64,000 nt of DNA, taken from NCBI RefSeq assembly GCF_032191465.1, contig NZ_JAQOUE010000001.1, forward strand, positions 1,674,001 to 1,738,000, given 5' to 3'. Source of the stretch: Candidatus Nitronereus thalassa. GTDB taxonomy: Bacteria; Nitrospirota; Nitrospiria; Nitrospirales; UBA8639. A program made the position numbers and the translations under genes. Positions 44,234 through 53,727 of the stretch are shown here, piece after piece (position 1 is the first letter of the stretch; the number at the start of each line of letters is the position of its first letter). The notes under the pieces were generated by a model, which saw nothing but the letters and a program-made list of their open reading frames with translations, searched no databases and was not told where the DNA came from.

Positions 44234-44863
44234 TTACTTTTCTAGGTGATGATCAATCACATAGCGTATCAGTTCCGGGGTCGTGCGGAGATTTAATTTC
44301 TCTAAAATGCGGGCTCGATAGGTACTAATGGTTTTGACGCTGAGACATAACTGTTCCGCAATTTCCCCAGCCTGCATTCCCTTGCCAATTAAACGAAGGA
44401 CTTCTAATTCCCGGTCTGATAAACGATCATGGGGCGTGTCCGACACTTCCCCAGCGAGATTGTCGGCTAGTTTTTCACCAACTGAGGCTGAAACATATTT
44501 TCCGCCCTGCAGAACTTTTTGGATGGCCCGGACTAATTCTTCAGGAGCACTTTCTTTGGTGAGATAGCTCGAGGCTCCGGCTTTAATGGCTCTCAACGCG
44601 TATTGCTCCTCTGAATACAGGCTTAAAATAATCACAGGGACACTGGCTCGTTTCAGTTTGATTTCCTTTAACACATCCATGCCATTCTTATCAGGAAGGT
44701 TAATATCCAGGATCACTATTTCATACTCTCCTTGATCGATCAGAAGACAGGCCTCGCTTCCAGACTTGACTTCCACAACGGACGATCCAGGGAAATCCTG
44801 TTCCAGAATTTCCTTGATTCCACGGCGAACAATGGCATGATCATCAACAATAAGAAACTTCAT
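44234..44863 (-). CDS. NarL/LuxR-family response regulator
   Basis: The start at 44863 (MKFLIVDDHAIVRRG) comes 1 base after the kinase's stop codon, so the two are translationally linked. 209 residues: DD (7-8), phospho-acceptor Asp in IVILDINLPDKNG, Lys in YLTKESAPEE, and a C-terminal LuxR helix-turn-helix (LSDRELEVLRLIGKGMQAG, then VKTISTYRARILEKLNL). It is the cognate regulator of the kinase at 44865-47909. Confidence 0.96.
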   Translation of the reverse strand: MKFLIVDDHAIVRRGIKEILEQDFPGSSVVEVKSGSEACLLIDQGEYEIVILDINLPDKNGMDVLKEIKLKRASVPVIILSLYSEEQYALRAIKAGASSYLTKESAPEELVRAIQKVLQGGKYVSASVGEKLADNLAGEVSDTPHDRLSDRELEVLRLIGKGMQAGEIAEQLCLSVKTISTYRARILEKLNLRTTPELIRYVIDHHLEK

Positions 44864-44864
44864 T

Positions 44865-47800
44865 CTAGTTCTCGTTTGATGATTGGGAAGGAATCTTACG
44901 ATCAATCCTTACCTTCACCTCAGTACCCTTTGCAGGGCTGCCAGAGATTTGAAACTGCCCCCCCACACTGATGGCCCGCTCTTTCATCCCGAGGATGCCT
45001 AACGAACGCGAATTAGTAATTTGCTCGGTCGTGATACCTGATCCATTATCCCTCAAAATTAGCACCAAGGCCTCATCGGTATTCGCCAACACGACCTCCA
45101 CCCGGGAAGCCCGGGAATGTCTCAAGGCATTGGTCAGGAATTCCTGGGAAATTCGGTACAGAGCTGTGGCAACCTCCCCCCCAATATCCTCACCCTCGTC
45201 ACGAACCGCTTGTTCAATGTTCACAACACACTGAATGCCTGTCCGTTGGTGAAATTCCCGGAACTCACTTTCTAACGCCTCGACCAACCCGAGATCATCA
45301 AGAACTGCAGGTCGAAGCGAGCTGGCAATCCTCCGGACTGATTGAATGATACTCACCACCGTGGATGACATGGAATGAAACTTGGTGAGGATATCCTGTT
45401 TGCTAAGAAAATCACTCGTCTTATCCAATTGTTTCATCATCCATGTCAGATCGAAATTTAAACCAGTTAACGCCTGGCCGAATTCGTCGTGGAGCTCCCG
45501 AGCAATTCGTTTTCGTTCCTGTTCTTGAGCCGAGGATAATTGTCCAGTTAAATCACGCAATTGGGCCAATGTTCTGGCATTCTCATTTTCTGCCCTCATC
45601 CGTTCCAATTCGGCTGCGGCCCTAGCACCAAAAATGTTCAAAATGGATTGTGCACGAGCGACATCGGAAAGGTTATCGTCATTTACGATACATAGATGAC
45701 CAATGGGTTTTCCTTCTGATCCCTTCAGAGATATGCCCAGATAGGCCTCCGCATTAATGTCTTGAAGATCTGTATCAGCCGGAAACAAGCCACGCACGCC
45801 TTTTGGGTAATAGACCAATCCCTCTTTCAGTACCTCCTGGCAAGGGGTACCGGAAACATCGTATTGAAAGGAATCCCCCATTAATTTTTCATTCCAGCAA
45901 CCAAGCGACCGTAACCGAGGAGGATTTTCCAGAATGAGTTCGGTAACTAGAGCAAAGCGAACGCCAAGGGCGAGGGCGATTTGCTCAATCAACACATCGA
46001 AAAAAGCTTCTCCCACCTGGGACGCAGTACCCTGTACAAGCGTTCGAAAGGTTCCCTCTATCTGTTTTTGTTCAGAAATGTCTTGGGTCAGACCCATAAT
46101 TTTTTCCACCCTTCCGCCGGAATCCAGAATGGGAACGAAAGAGGCTTGAAAACAGGCTCTAGCGCTTGTCCAAAATTCGAAGGTGCAGGAAGTTCCCTGT
46201 AATGCTTGATCGAGTAGCGCCCCAATTCTTCCCTGATCTTGTTCCCCCACAAAATCCAAATAGGGTCTCCCCAATACATCCTTTTCATTATCGAGTCGCA
46301 ACATGCGAAGTCCTGCCCGATTCATCGACACCAATGCGCCATCAAGATTGATTTCATGGATACAATAGGGGGAATGCTCCACCAATGTTCGATAACGCTC
46401 TTCGCTTTCCCTCAATGCTTCTTCGGCTAATTTACTTTCTGTAAGATTCTCATGGGCCACGACCACCCGGATGGGACCCTGCCCCGGGAAACGTGTCACC
46501 TTGACGACAAACCATCGCCGTTCAGTGGGTGAATGACATGGGTAGACCCAGGAAAAGTTCTGTTGCAACCCCTGTATCACCGATCGAATGCCTCGGGCTA
46601 CTGTCCATGCCTCTTCAGAGCAGTCTCCCGTGGCCTGTTCGCACACCTGCAAGTAGTTATCTCCAACCGTAAACTGCTTGGAAAGAAGGCCGTTTCCTAG
46701 ACCAAACTGTTTCCAACTTTCGTTGATGGTGAGGATGGTGCCTACTTCGTCAAGCACGCAGATATGGGCCGACAAAGCATCCATCGTGGAATAGGCAAAC
46801 CGTTCGGACTCTTGTAGGGCCCTTTGGGCTTGTTTATGTTCTGTAATATCACGGGCCACCGCGACGAGCATGGCGACCTGGTCATTTTCCCCAAAAATGG
46901 GAGACTTGATTGTCTGAAACAGTCGGATTTCCCCGTCATGACGAGTCACGTGTTCCTCTTGAATGAATTGGGTCTGTCCTGTCTCAAATACCCTCTGATC
47001 ATCTTCAAGATACTGTTCTGTATTGTGGGGATCATTGAAGGGGGCATCCATCAGATCCTTTAGCTCCGCATTCGTCATTCCATAATATGATTGAAAGGCT
47101 TTATTCGCCCATAAAATCCTTGACAAGGGATCTTTTACGAGTACCAAATCGGTCGTCGCATCTAAGATCTGTTGAGTCATGTTCTCAGTTTCTCGGAGCG
47201 TCATCTCGACTCGCTTGCGACTAGTGATATCCCGCCACACCGATCGGCTTTGGATGATGCGTCCTTGTTCATCACGAATAGAAGACACGTTCAGCAGCAC
47301 GTCGATTGTGGTTCCATCTTTCCTCTTCAACTGCAGTTCGGCATCCCTGACCTCTCCTGTGGAAGAGAAGGTGTGAAAAGCCTGTCGCGCGTCTTCCAAC
47401 GAATCGGGGTGATATAGGTCAAAGACTGGCCTGTCCACGATTTCCTGCTTGGTATAGCCCGTGGAGGAAACTAACGTTTGGTTACATTGAAGAACCCGCC
47501 CAGTTTTGGCATCGACCGAGACAAACATATCAGGAGCATTTTCATAGAGGTCCTGATATCGGATCTCCGACGCACGAAGCGCCTCCCCCTTGGCGACTTG
47601 TTCATTAATAAATGTTCGAAGGTACAACACAGCCGTAAAGGCTAAACCACTTACCAGGAGCCCGGGAATTTCTTCAGGGTTGGAAAATAACACCACCGTC
47701 CAATTTTCTGTCTCTACCACAAGAGCCAAACCCTGTCGCAGTGCCATGAAGGCCAGGAAAAGACTAAACAACCCCATACGCCAATCTTTGAGTCGTCGCA

Positions 47801-47909
47801 CCAGGGTAATGGATACGACCAAGGCCACAAGACAGATGCCTGTCGATATCAGAAGGGTCAAACTCACTAGATCTCCCCAACGGTTAAATAAGACAACGGG
47901 GAACACCAC
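44865..47909 (-). CDS. Large multi-PAS/GAF membrane histidine kinase
   Basis: 1014 residues. About three membrane helices (12-100) with no large periplasmic part, four PAS domains (about 115-240, 240-365, 365-490, 490-610), a GAF domain (about 620-780), HisKA_3 with His in RIARELHDEFGQALTGL (near 800) and HATPase (NALRHSRASRVEV, RDNGSGI, LGILGMKERAISVGG). The second PAS (DLVLVKDPLSRILWANKAF) is closely related to PAS 1 of the island kinase at 22290. The DNA-binding partner starts 1 base downstream. Signal unknown. Confidence 0.95.
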   Translation of the reverse strand: MVFPVVLFNRWGDLVSLTLLISTGICLVALVVSITLVRRLKDWRMGLFSLFLAFMALRQGLALVVETENWTVVLFSNPEEIPGLLVSGLAFTAVLYLRTFINEQVAKGEALRASEIRYQDLYENAPDMFVSVDAKTGRVLQCNQTLVSSTGYTKQEIVDRPVFDLYHPDSLEDARQAFHTFSSTGEVRDAELQLKRKDGTTIDVLLNVSSIRDEQGRIIQSRSVWRDITSRKRVEMTLRETENMTQQILDATTDLVLVKDPLSRILWANKAFQSYYGMTNAELKDLMDAPFNDPHNTEQYLEDDQRVFETGQTQFIQEEHVTRHDGEIRLFQTIKSPIFGENDQVAMLVAVARDITEHKQAQRALQESERFAYSTMDALSAHICVLDEVGTILTINESWKQFGLGNGLLSKQFTVGDNYLQVCEQATGDCSEEAWTVARGIRSVIQGLQQNFSWVYPCHSPTERRWFVVKVTRFPGQGPIRVVVAHENLTESKLAEEALRESEERYRTLVEHSPYCIHEINLDGALVSMNRAGLRMLRLDNEKDVLGRPYLDFVGEQDQGRIGALLDQALQGTSCTFEFWTSARACFQASFVPILDSGGRVEKIMGLTQDISEQKQIEGTFRTLVQGTASQVGEAFFDVLIEQIALALGVRFALVTELILENPPRLRSLGCWNEKLMGDSFQYDVSGTPCQEVLKEGLVYYPKGVRGLFPADTDLQDINAEAYLGISLKGSEGKPIGHLCIVNDDNLSDVARAQSILNIFGARAAAELERMRAENENARTLAQLRDLTGQLSSAQEQERKRIARELHDEFGQALTGLNFDLTWMMKQLDKTSDFLSKQDILTKFHSMSSTVVSIIQSVRRIASSLRPAVLDDLGLVEALESEFREFHQRTGIQCVVNIEQAVRDEGEDIGGEVATALYRISQEFLTNALRHSRASRVEVVLANTDEALVLILRDNGSGITTEQITNSRSLGILGMKERAISVGGQFQISGSPAKGTEVKVRIDRKIPSQSSNEN

Positions 47910-48229
47910 CTCAATTTTTCCTGGAATCTTTCAAATTTAAGTGTTTCTTTTTGACTCTGTTTTTTGACCTTTCCCTTTAGGTTAAAAATCACCTGGAATA
48001 GTGACGATTCTATTGGGACATTCTCCTAATCCTGATCTTCAATCAGATTTGGTGTCAAGCAAAATAGCCTCAATAGGCACATTCATTTGGGAAAAGGAAG
48101 AGATTAGCTTGGGTAAATGAAAAGAAATCCACTATGCGGCAGGGTTTTAACTTAGGAAATGCTATGGGGAACTGATTTGTTGAGTTTATAGGTAGAGGGG
48201 GGACAAGACCGAGGAATAGCTCAATATTT
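47910..48229. other. Intergenic stretch between the kinase and folE
   Basis: About 320 bases, with the kinase start on one side and the folE stop on the other. It should hold the kinase promoter on the minus strand. No gene, RNA or clear terminator is seen. Confidence 0.5.
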
Positions 48230-48895
48230 CTAATTTGGACTAGGGCCAATGAGTTTAAGAAATTCCTCACGGGTTTGTTGCTGTTTACGAAAAGCTCCGA
48301 GCATATGGCTGGTCACCGCCAAGGTATTTTGTTTTTCGACACCTCGCATCATCATGCATAAATGACGCGCCTCAACGACCACTCCCACACCAACAGGTTT
48401 TAATTTTGCCTGCAAGGTTTCTGCAATTTGGACCGTGAGCCGTTCTTGAACTTGAAGGCGACGGCTAAAGACATCCACGATCCGAGGAATTTTACTTAAC
48501 CCCACGACCTTTTTATCGGGAATATAACCGACATGGCATTTCCCAAAAAACGGTAAGAGATGATGTTCACACAAACTGAAAAAATCAATGTTACGCACGA
48601 TCACCATTTCATCGTAATCAATCGGGAACAGCGCCCCATTGACCAGATCATCCACATTTTCCTGATAGCCCTTGGTAAAAAAGGAAAAGGCTTTGGCAAC
48701 CCGTTTTGGGGTTTCTTCCAACCCACTACGCTTAGGATCTTCGCCTAGCACCGTGAGAAGTTGCGTGATAAGCCCTTCCAGGTTCGTGGATTGCCCCGTC
48801 TCGGAAACTCTGGCCACTCGACCAAGCTTTCCTTTGACCTGTTTCGATGCAGCATTGCGGGCAGAGGATTGATGAGTGGAGGATTTACGATTCAT
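48230..48895 (-). CDS. folE: GTP cyclohydrolase I
   Basis: 221 residues. Converts GTP to 7,8-dihydroneopterin triphosphate, the first step of folate, biopterin and some deazapurine paths. Zinc ligands lie in [12 protein letters not shown] and [10 protein letters not shown], with the signature [15 protein letters not shown]. An N-terminal Ser/Lys-rich extension of about 40 residues precedes the fold. It is the last gene of the four-gene operon with PTPS, ferredoxin and NuoF-like genes, so the operon probably feeds a pterin path. Confidence 0.96.
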   Translation of the reverse strand: MNRKSSTHQSSARNAASKQVKGKLGRVARVSETGQSTNLEGLITQLLTVLGEDPKRSGLEETPKRVAKAFSFFTKGYQENVDDLVNGALFPIDYDEMVIVRNIDFFSLCEHHLLPFFGKCHVGYIPDKKVVGLSKIPRIVDVFSRRLQVQERLTVQIAETLQAKLKPVGVGVVVEARHLCMMMRGVEKQNTLAVTSHMLGAFRKQQQTREEFLKLIGPSPN

Positions 48896-48949
48896 GGTTA
48901 TTTAGTAGTGGAAAAAAGAAGTGTATCTGCGGAACAACATCTACGAAGG

Positions 48950-49363
48950 TTAATCGCTTTGATATTCAAAATAGTTATCCCGAGTTTCGATTAATCCAAT
49001 TTTGGCTAATTGTCCCACCGGAATCTCTTCAACAAGTTCATCCCATATAAATTTCGCGAGATTTTCCCCAGTCGTGACCACATCTTGAAAGGCCCGGTCA
49101 TGATTGAGATGCCGATGGTCAAACCGCTCAACAATTTTCGTGTTCACCAAGTCATCCAAACGAGTGATATCCGTCACTTCGCCGGTCTGAGGATCGATAT
49201 CGCCCTTCACCGTTACCAGAACCGTGTAATTATGTCCATGCCCATGGAGATTATTGCATTTCCCAAACACCTTTCGATTGACATCATCGGACAGTTCTTG
49301 GGCGTGGAGCCGGTGGGCCGCGCAAAAACGATATCTACGAGTCACACGTGCTTGGACATTCAT
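48950..49363 (-). CDS. 6-pyruvoyltetrahydropterin synthase / QueD family enzyme
   Basis: 137 residues. Zinc His ligands lie in FCAAHRLHA and in NNLHGHGHNY, with the catalytic Cys just before (FGKCNNLHGHGHNY), and the family end signature ETRDNYFEY. The CNNxxGHGHNY and DIDPQTG features look more like the tetrahydrobiopterin-making PTPS than E. coli QueD (CGRLHGH), but both reactions use dihydroneopterin triphosphate, the FolE product. It lies between folE and the ferredoxin gene in one operon. Confidence 0.9.
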   Translation of the reverse strand: MNVQARVTRRYRFCAAHRLHAQELSDDVNRKVFGKCNNLHGHGHNYTVLVTVKGDIDPQTGEVTDITRLDDLVNTKIVERFDHRHLNHDRAFQDVVTTGENLAKFIWDELVEEIPVGQLAKIGLIETRDNYFEYQSD

Positions 49364-49367
49364 GAGT

Positions 49368-49712
49368 TTACGACTGAGACGTTTCGCTTTCTTCTTTGAC
49401 GGATTCCGTCGTTCCCCATTTTTCTTCGGGAACTTGGACCATCACATCGCCATGAATTTTGGCCTGGCAACTTAATCGGTGATACGGCTCCGTGAGCGCT
49501 TCCCGATCCAATAAGTCTTGTTCTTCAAAGTCGATTTCTGATAAATGCTCGCCACCCACCATGACCTCTACCCGACAGGTGGAACACGAGGCATTACCCC
49601 CACAATCATGTTCCATGGGAAAGCCCAACATTTCGGCGGCTTCGAGAACGGTGAGGTTTTCCGGCACCTCTCCGCTTTTTCCCTGCGAGTGAATAAAGGT
49701 GATACGCGGCAT
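49368..49712 (-). CDS. 2Fe-2S ferredoxin
   Basis: 114 residues. The plant/adrenodoxin-like fold has cysteines in HDCGGNASCSTCRVEV and in HRLSCQAKI, the usual four cluster ligands. Its charged C-terminal tail is rich in Glu/Ser. It starts 30 bases after the NuoF-like gene and ends 4 bases before the PTPS gene, so it is co-transcribed. It may pass electrons between the NAD-linked flavoprotein and a pterin-dependent or other oxidoreductase. Partner inferred. Confidence 0.94.
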   Translation of the reverse strand: MPRITFIHSQGKSGEVPENLTVLEAAEMLGFPMEHDCGGNASCSTCRVEVMVGGEHLSEIDFEEQDLLDREALTEPYHRLSCQAKIHGDVMVQVPEEKWGTTESVKEESETSQS

Positions 49713-49742
49713 GACGAATGAATTATTTTTTAAAAAACATAG

Positions 49743-51029
49743 TTATACGGGTGCTGGCGCAAAGGGACAAGCATGGTTGGCCACATGCGCATCGAATTCT
49801 GATCGAAAAAGGCGAAGACTATTCTGCACCAGAACTGAAGCCCCGGTCACTAATGTGCAAAACCCCGTGCCCTTAATATAGCCGGATATTTGCATGATAC
49901 GATCAAGATCTTGCTGAGTCCCTTGTCCTTCTTCAATTTTTTTGACCAATTCTTCCAAATTTTCAGTTCCAATATAACATGGCGGACATTGTCCACAGCT
50001 TTCTTCACGAAAAAAACTCGAGAGCTTCAAGGTTTGTCTCACCATGCACGTCGCATCATCCACCACTATGACGCCCGCTGATCCGAGCCCGGTTCCGGCT
50101 TTCTTTAACGAATCAAAATCCATATGAAGATCCAATTGATCCGGTCCGATCATGGCAAACGATGGACCTCCAGGGAACACGGCTTTGACTTTTTTCCCAT
50201 TGGGGACACCGCCGCCACATTCTTCAATGAGGTGACGAAGAGATGTTCCCAGAGGTAATTCATAAACACCAGGCCGATTCACGGCTCCGCTCAAGGAAAA
50301 GAGCATCGTACCCGGGCTTTGTTCTGGCCCAACTTGGGTAAACCATTCCGGTCCATTTCGAAGAATATGAGGAACATGCGACAGGGTTTCGACATTATTG
50401 ACAAGTGTGGGTTTCCCATGAAGCCCAAAATCCGTAGGATAAAACGGTGGTTTTTGTTTAGGTTGCGCAGGCCGGCCCTGCATCGATTCCAGCATGGCGG
50501 TTTCCTCTCCTGCGACATAACTGCCATGCCCATCATAAATTTCAATCTCCAGGTTCACCCCGGAACCGAGAATATTTTTTCCCAGAAATCCTCGTTCCCT
50601 GGCCTCACCCATGGCTTTTTCTAGATTGGCCCGAGCCTCGGTAAATTCCGCATTCAAGTATATAAAGGATTCTTTGGCCCCCACAGTAAATGAAGCGATT
50701 AGGCATCCCTCGATCAACTGATGAGGGCTGTGGGTAATCAGATGCCGATCTTTAAAAGTTCCCGGCTCGTGCTCTCCAGCATTACAGACAAAGTACCGTT
50801 CAGCACTTCGATGATGAAACACCTTTTCCCATTTCAAACCAGTGGGAAATCCGGCGCCACCCCGTCCTCGCAAAGATGCCCGCTTGAGTGTGGAAATAAC
50901 ACTATCCGGGTTATTTTCTCGCAGACATCGTTGCCAGGCCTCATAGCCACCCTTCTGGCAATAGGCCTCGATATTCCAAGGATTTCCTTCCAATGGCTGA
51001 AGCAGACGTAGGTGATTATTATTGGTCAT
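49743..51029 (-). CDS. Stand-alone NuoF-like NADH-binding subunit
   Basis: 428 residues. FMN/NADH-binding region RGRGGAGFPTGLKWEK (about 50-67) and YVAGEETAMLESMQG, SLBB-like domain, and a 4Fe-4S site in ESCGQCPPCYIG. All features of complex I subunit F / HoxF are present. However, no nuoE or nuoG is adjacent; instead a 2Fe-2S ferredoxin, PTPS and folE follow. It may form an NADH:ferredoxin-type oxidoreductase outside complex I. First gene of the operon. Confidence 0.93.
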   Translation of the reverse strand: MTNNNHLRLLQPLEGNPWNIEAYCQKGGYEAWQRCLRENNPDSVISTLKRASLRGRGGAGFPTGLKWEKVFHHRSAERYFVCNAGEHEPGTFKDRHLITHSPHQLIEGCLIASFTVGAKESFIYLNAEFTEARANLEKAMGEARERGFLGKNILGSGVNLEIEIYDGHGSYVAGEETAMLESMQGRPAQPKQKPPFYPTDFGLHGKPTLVNNVETLSHVPHILRNGPEWFTQVGPEQSPGTMLFSLSGAVNRPGVYELPLGTSLRHLIEECGGGVPNGKKVKAVFPGGPSFAMIGPDQLDLHMDFDSLKKAGTGLGSAGVIVVDDATCMVRQTLKLSSFFREESCGQCPPCYIGTENLEELVKKIEEGQGTQQDLDRIMQISGYIKGTGFCTLVTGASVLVQNSLRLFRSEFDAHVANHACPFAPAPV

Positions 51030-51401
51030 TTAGTGATCCGTATTGGAAAAAACTTCTTTATTTATAATGCGAGTCTCAGAACCGCTGACTATACGGGTGA
51101 GTACATATTTTCGTCAAGCATTGGGGCTGGACAATTGGCCAAAAAACACAATACTCTCATATGGTTATGAAGCCACTACCGTAGGCCATACCACCAAAAT
51201 CTAAAACTAAGTATAAACCCTTTTTCTTAAAAAATTCCCTCAGGGTTTTCTTGCTATCATGAACCAAATGGATTCAGTGGGATAGGTTTGTAAATAGATG
51301 AATGACTTTGTAAAATCTCGAACTTTTCGTGGATGCCCCGTGAGTAAAAGCCGACGGCATTTCAATCATGTTAACGAAAACCAATTAAAGGAGATTCACA
51401 C
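51030..51401. other. Divergent promoter region
   Basis: About 370 bases between the NuoF-like operon (minus) and purE (plus). It must contain promoters for both. I cannot identify a convincing operator. A short frame at 51298-51591 overlaps purE and is not credible. Confidence 0.5.
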
Positions 51402-51905
51402 GTGGGCACGGAGAACGCAACACCATTGGTCGGCATTCTTATGGGAAGTAAAAGTGACTGGGACGTCATGCGTCTCGCCAGCGAAACACTCACACAACTG
51501 GGCATTTCCAATGAATGCCGGGTCATTTCCGCGCATCGTGCACCTGATGCGCTGTTTGAATACGTCACCCAAGCAGAATCACGGGGTCTGAAAGTCATCA
51601 TTGCGGGGGCCGGCGGTGCAGCCCATTTACCGGGAGTCATTGCCGCTAAAACGACGCTGCCAGTCCTGGGGTGCCCCTTGCAATCCAAAGCACTCCAGGG
51701 GATGGATTCCCTTTTGTCGATTGTCCAAATGCCCAAGGGCATTCCCGTCGCGACATTGGCAATTGGCGAAGCAGGCGCGGCCAATGCAGGACTGTTTGCC
51801 GCGGCCATTTTGGCGTTATCCGATTCTGCAATTAAACAACGGCTGGAAAACTATCGAAAGAAACAAACGGAGAAGGTGTTAGCGGATACCCACTTAAAAT
51901 TGTAA
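51402..51905 (+). CDS. purE: N5-carboxyaminoimidazole ribonucleotide mutase
   Basis: 167 residues from GTG at 51402, with AAAGGAG upstream. Class I PurE, moving the carboxyl group from N5-CAIR to CAIR in purine synthesis. Signatures: [21 protein letters not shown] with the catalytic His, and [12 protein letters not shown]. purK is not next to it, which is unusual. A short duplicate of its 3' end survives at 54077-54124. Confidence 0.97.
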   Translation: MGTENATPLVGILMGSKSDWDVMRLASETLTQLGISNECRVISAHRAPDALFEYVTQAESRGLKVIIAGAGGAAHLPGVIAAKTTLPVLGCPLQSKALQGMDSLLSIVQMPKGIPVATLAIGEAGAANAGLFAAAILALSDSAIKQRLENYRKKQTEKVLADTHLKL

Positions 51906-52044
51906 GGCTGCTGAAGAGTAAATTTCCGTCTTGGGCCTGCCTTAGCCTTAGCGAAGGCTGACGGCTCATTAACACTGGCAAGCCGAGTTTGCACCTCCGG
52001 CTTAGCCGCGACCTCCGCAAAGCTATTAACAGAACCAAGGTCAT

Positions 52045-52076
52045 GCAAGAGGTGGGAGTGAGACCCCACCTCTTGC
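52045..52076. terminator. Strong hairpin between convergent purE and di-heme gene
   Basis: GCAAGAGGTGGG (52045-52056) and CCCACCTCTTGC (52065-52076) form a perfect 12-base stem with an 8-base loop. purE ends before it and the di-heme gene ends just after it on the other strand. No T-tract, so it may act as a processing or bidirectional end structure. Confidence 0.6.
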
Positions 52077-52101
52077 CCTCACCAGATACATCTGGACTGC
52101 G

Positions 52102-53727
52102 TTATTCGGGGTCAGTCGGGTCGTTAAAAAGAACCGACAACTTAATGCTCCCGTGGCCCGACTGTGGGAACCCAGGGTCATCGGGATTTCCAGGATCTAG
52201 GTTGGATGCCGTATCCGGTGGCCCAAACAGTACGAGAGATTCCAAAAATTCCAGTACCGCACCTTGCTGTCCACTGTTCAATCGGGCAAATCGATCTCTC
52301 GATTTTTTGGCTTCTCCGCCATGACGAAGGATGACTTCGCGTAAATTGATGCTTCTGCCGTCATGTCCATAAGTTGGGGTCGAGCCCACGCCCCAGAGTG
52401 GTTCTGTAACAAATTCCTTCGTCACACTCCCGTCGAATTGTCTTTCATAAAAATTGGGGCCGAGGTCATGTCGCTTCAGGTCACTGTAAAAATTTTCCAC
52501 GACAAATGGTTGCCCCCCCGGAGACTTCAGCGAGGGCAATCCTAAGCCATCCTGGTTTTCGGTGAACAGCGGAATGGCCGTCGCAAAGAGTTGATTAAAC
52601 ACCCCGCGACGATCATAGACCGTTTTCACATCCGCGACACGGCGATCCTTTTCAATGGTGAGATTCGGGATATGACAGGACGTGCATTTGATGTTCTCCA
52701 GGAGCCGCTGCCCTTTCCTGATCGAAGATGGTTCGAGTCTATCCGAACGCGTGCGCCTAGACGAAGCAGGTTGATAGGTGCCAGGTTTAAAATAATTCAA
52801 CAGGTAGAATTCCAAATGATCGACCAGACTGACTGGGATCTCATTTGCAACGCCATCAAGATCCGCATCATCTGACTCACTGAAAACCGGCGGTGCTTCA
52901 ATCGCATCAAGGCTCCCGTCAAGCACCATACCGGAAGGCGTCACAACCCGTTGCCCGGCAGCCGCATTGGCTAAATCCGGGTCGAACGCCTCTAGTCCCA
53001 TCTCTGCATTCAAGGCGCCGACCACAAATTCGCGAATCGAGATTGTCCCGCCATGATGAAAAAATGGCCGAACCCGAAGATCCGGATTCACCCCTTCGAC
53101 TTCCGACGTATCGACCGTTCCATCGGGATGCCCGATAATTTTTCCAAAACTTATGCCTTTACTCTTCAAACGCAGGGTCTTTGGCGCACCTTGCTCTTGC
53201 GCACGTTGAATGGCTAAGGAGCGAATGTTTCGGAGATCGGTCGTGATTTCATCACCAAGCATCTCGACGAGGCCCAAGCCAAACAAATGCGGGGCATCAC
53301 GGCTGTCCGGCCTGGTAAAGACATTGCCGCCAAAGCCGGCCGACCCACGGGGACGCCCATGGCATCCTGCACAACTATCAACCAAACCAGCCCCGATCGA
53401 TAATTCCGTCTCGATATCACCGACACCATCTCCGGTGCGTGGGCCAAAACCTTGGCTGACTGTAAACTTTCGCTGAAAGAGATTGCGCCCGCGCGCAATG
53501 GATCGAAAGGGATCGCGTTGGATAAGATAGAGGGAACTTCCCGGAATGCTGTTGTCTCCGCGTCCCTCTCCGATTTCGTCTTCCAAAGACTTCTTGATTC
53601 CCGCATTCGCGGCATTCGGGGTTTGAGTCACATCTGTTTCTTGCGCCAATATAGGATCGGCAACAAGCGTCACCAGCGCACAGACAAAAACAGCTGACTT
53701 CCACGGTGTGGAGGTTGCAGGTGCCAT
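52102..53727 (-). CDS. Exported di-heme c-type oxidoreductase (DHOR/DUF1111)
   Basis: 541 residues with a signal peptide cleaved near LAQ-E (residue 29). Two c-type heme sites: SCAGCHGRPRGSAG (near 118) and IKCTSCHIPN (near 345). The overall pattern (HLFGLGLVEMLGDEI, PLWGVGSTPTYGHDGRS) matches the DHOR/DUF1111 family of peroxidase-like periplasmic proteins, known as thiol oxidoreductase-like. The physiological donor is unknown. ATG follows GGAGAGG-like sequence. Confidence 0.93.
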   Translation of the reverse strand: MAPATSTPWKSAVFVCALVTLVADPILAQETDVTQTPNAANAGIKKSLEDEIGEGRGDNSIPGSSLYLIQRDPFRSIARGRNLFQRKFTVSQGFGPRTGDGVGDIETELSIGAGLVDSCAGCHGRPRGSAGFGGNVFTRPDSRDAPHLFGLGLVEMLGDEITTDLRNIRSLAIQRAQEQGAPKTLRLKSKGISFGKIIGHPDGTVDTSEVEGVNPDLRVRPFFHHGGTISIREFVVGALNAEMGLEAFDPDLANAAAGQRVVTPSGMVLDGSLDAIEAPPVFSESDDADLDGVANEIPVSLVDHLEFYLLNYFKPGTYQPASSRRTRSDRLEPSSIRKGQRLLENIKCTSCHIPNLTIEKDRRVADVKTVYDRRGVFNQLFATAIPLFTENQDGLGLPSLKSPGGQPFVVENFYSDLKRHDLGPNFYERQFDGSVTKEFVTEPLWGVGSTPTYGHDGRSINLREVILRHGGEAKKSRDRFARLNSGQQGAVLEFLESLVLFGPPDTASNLDPGNPDDPGFPQSGHGSIKLSVLFNDPTDPE

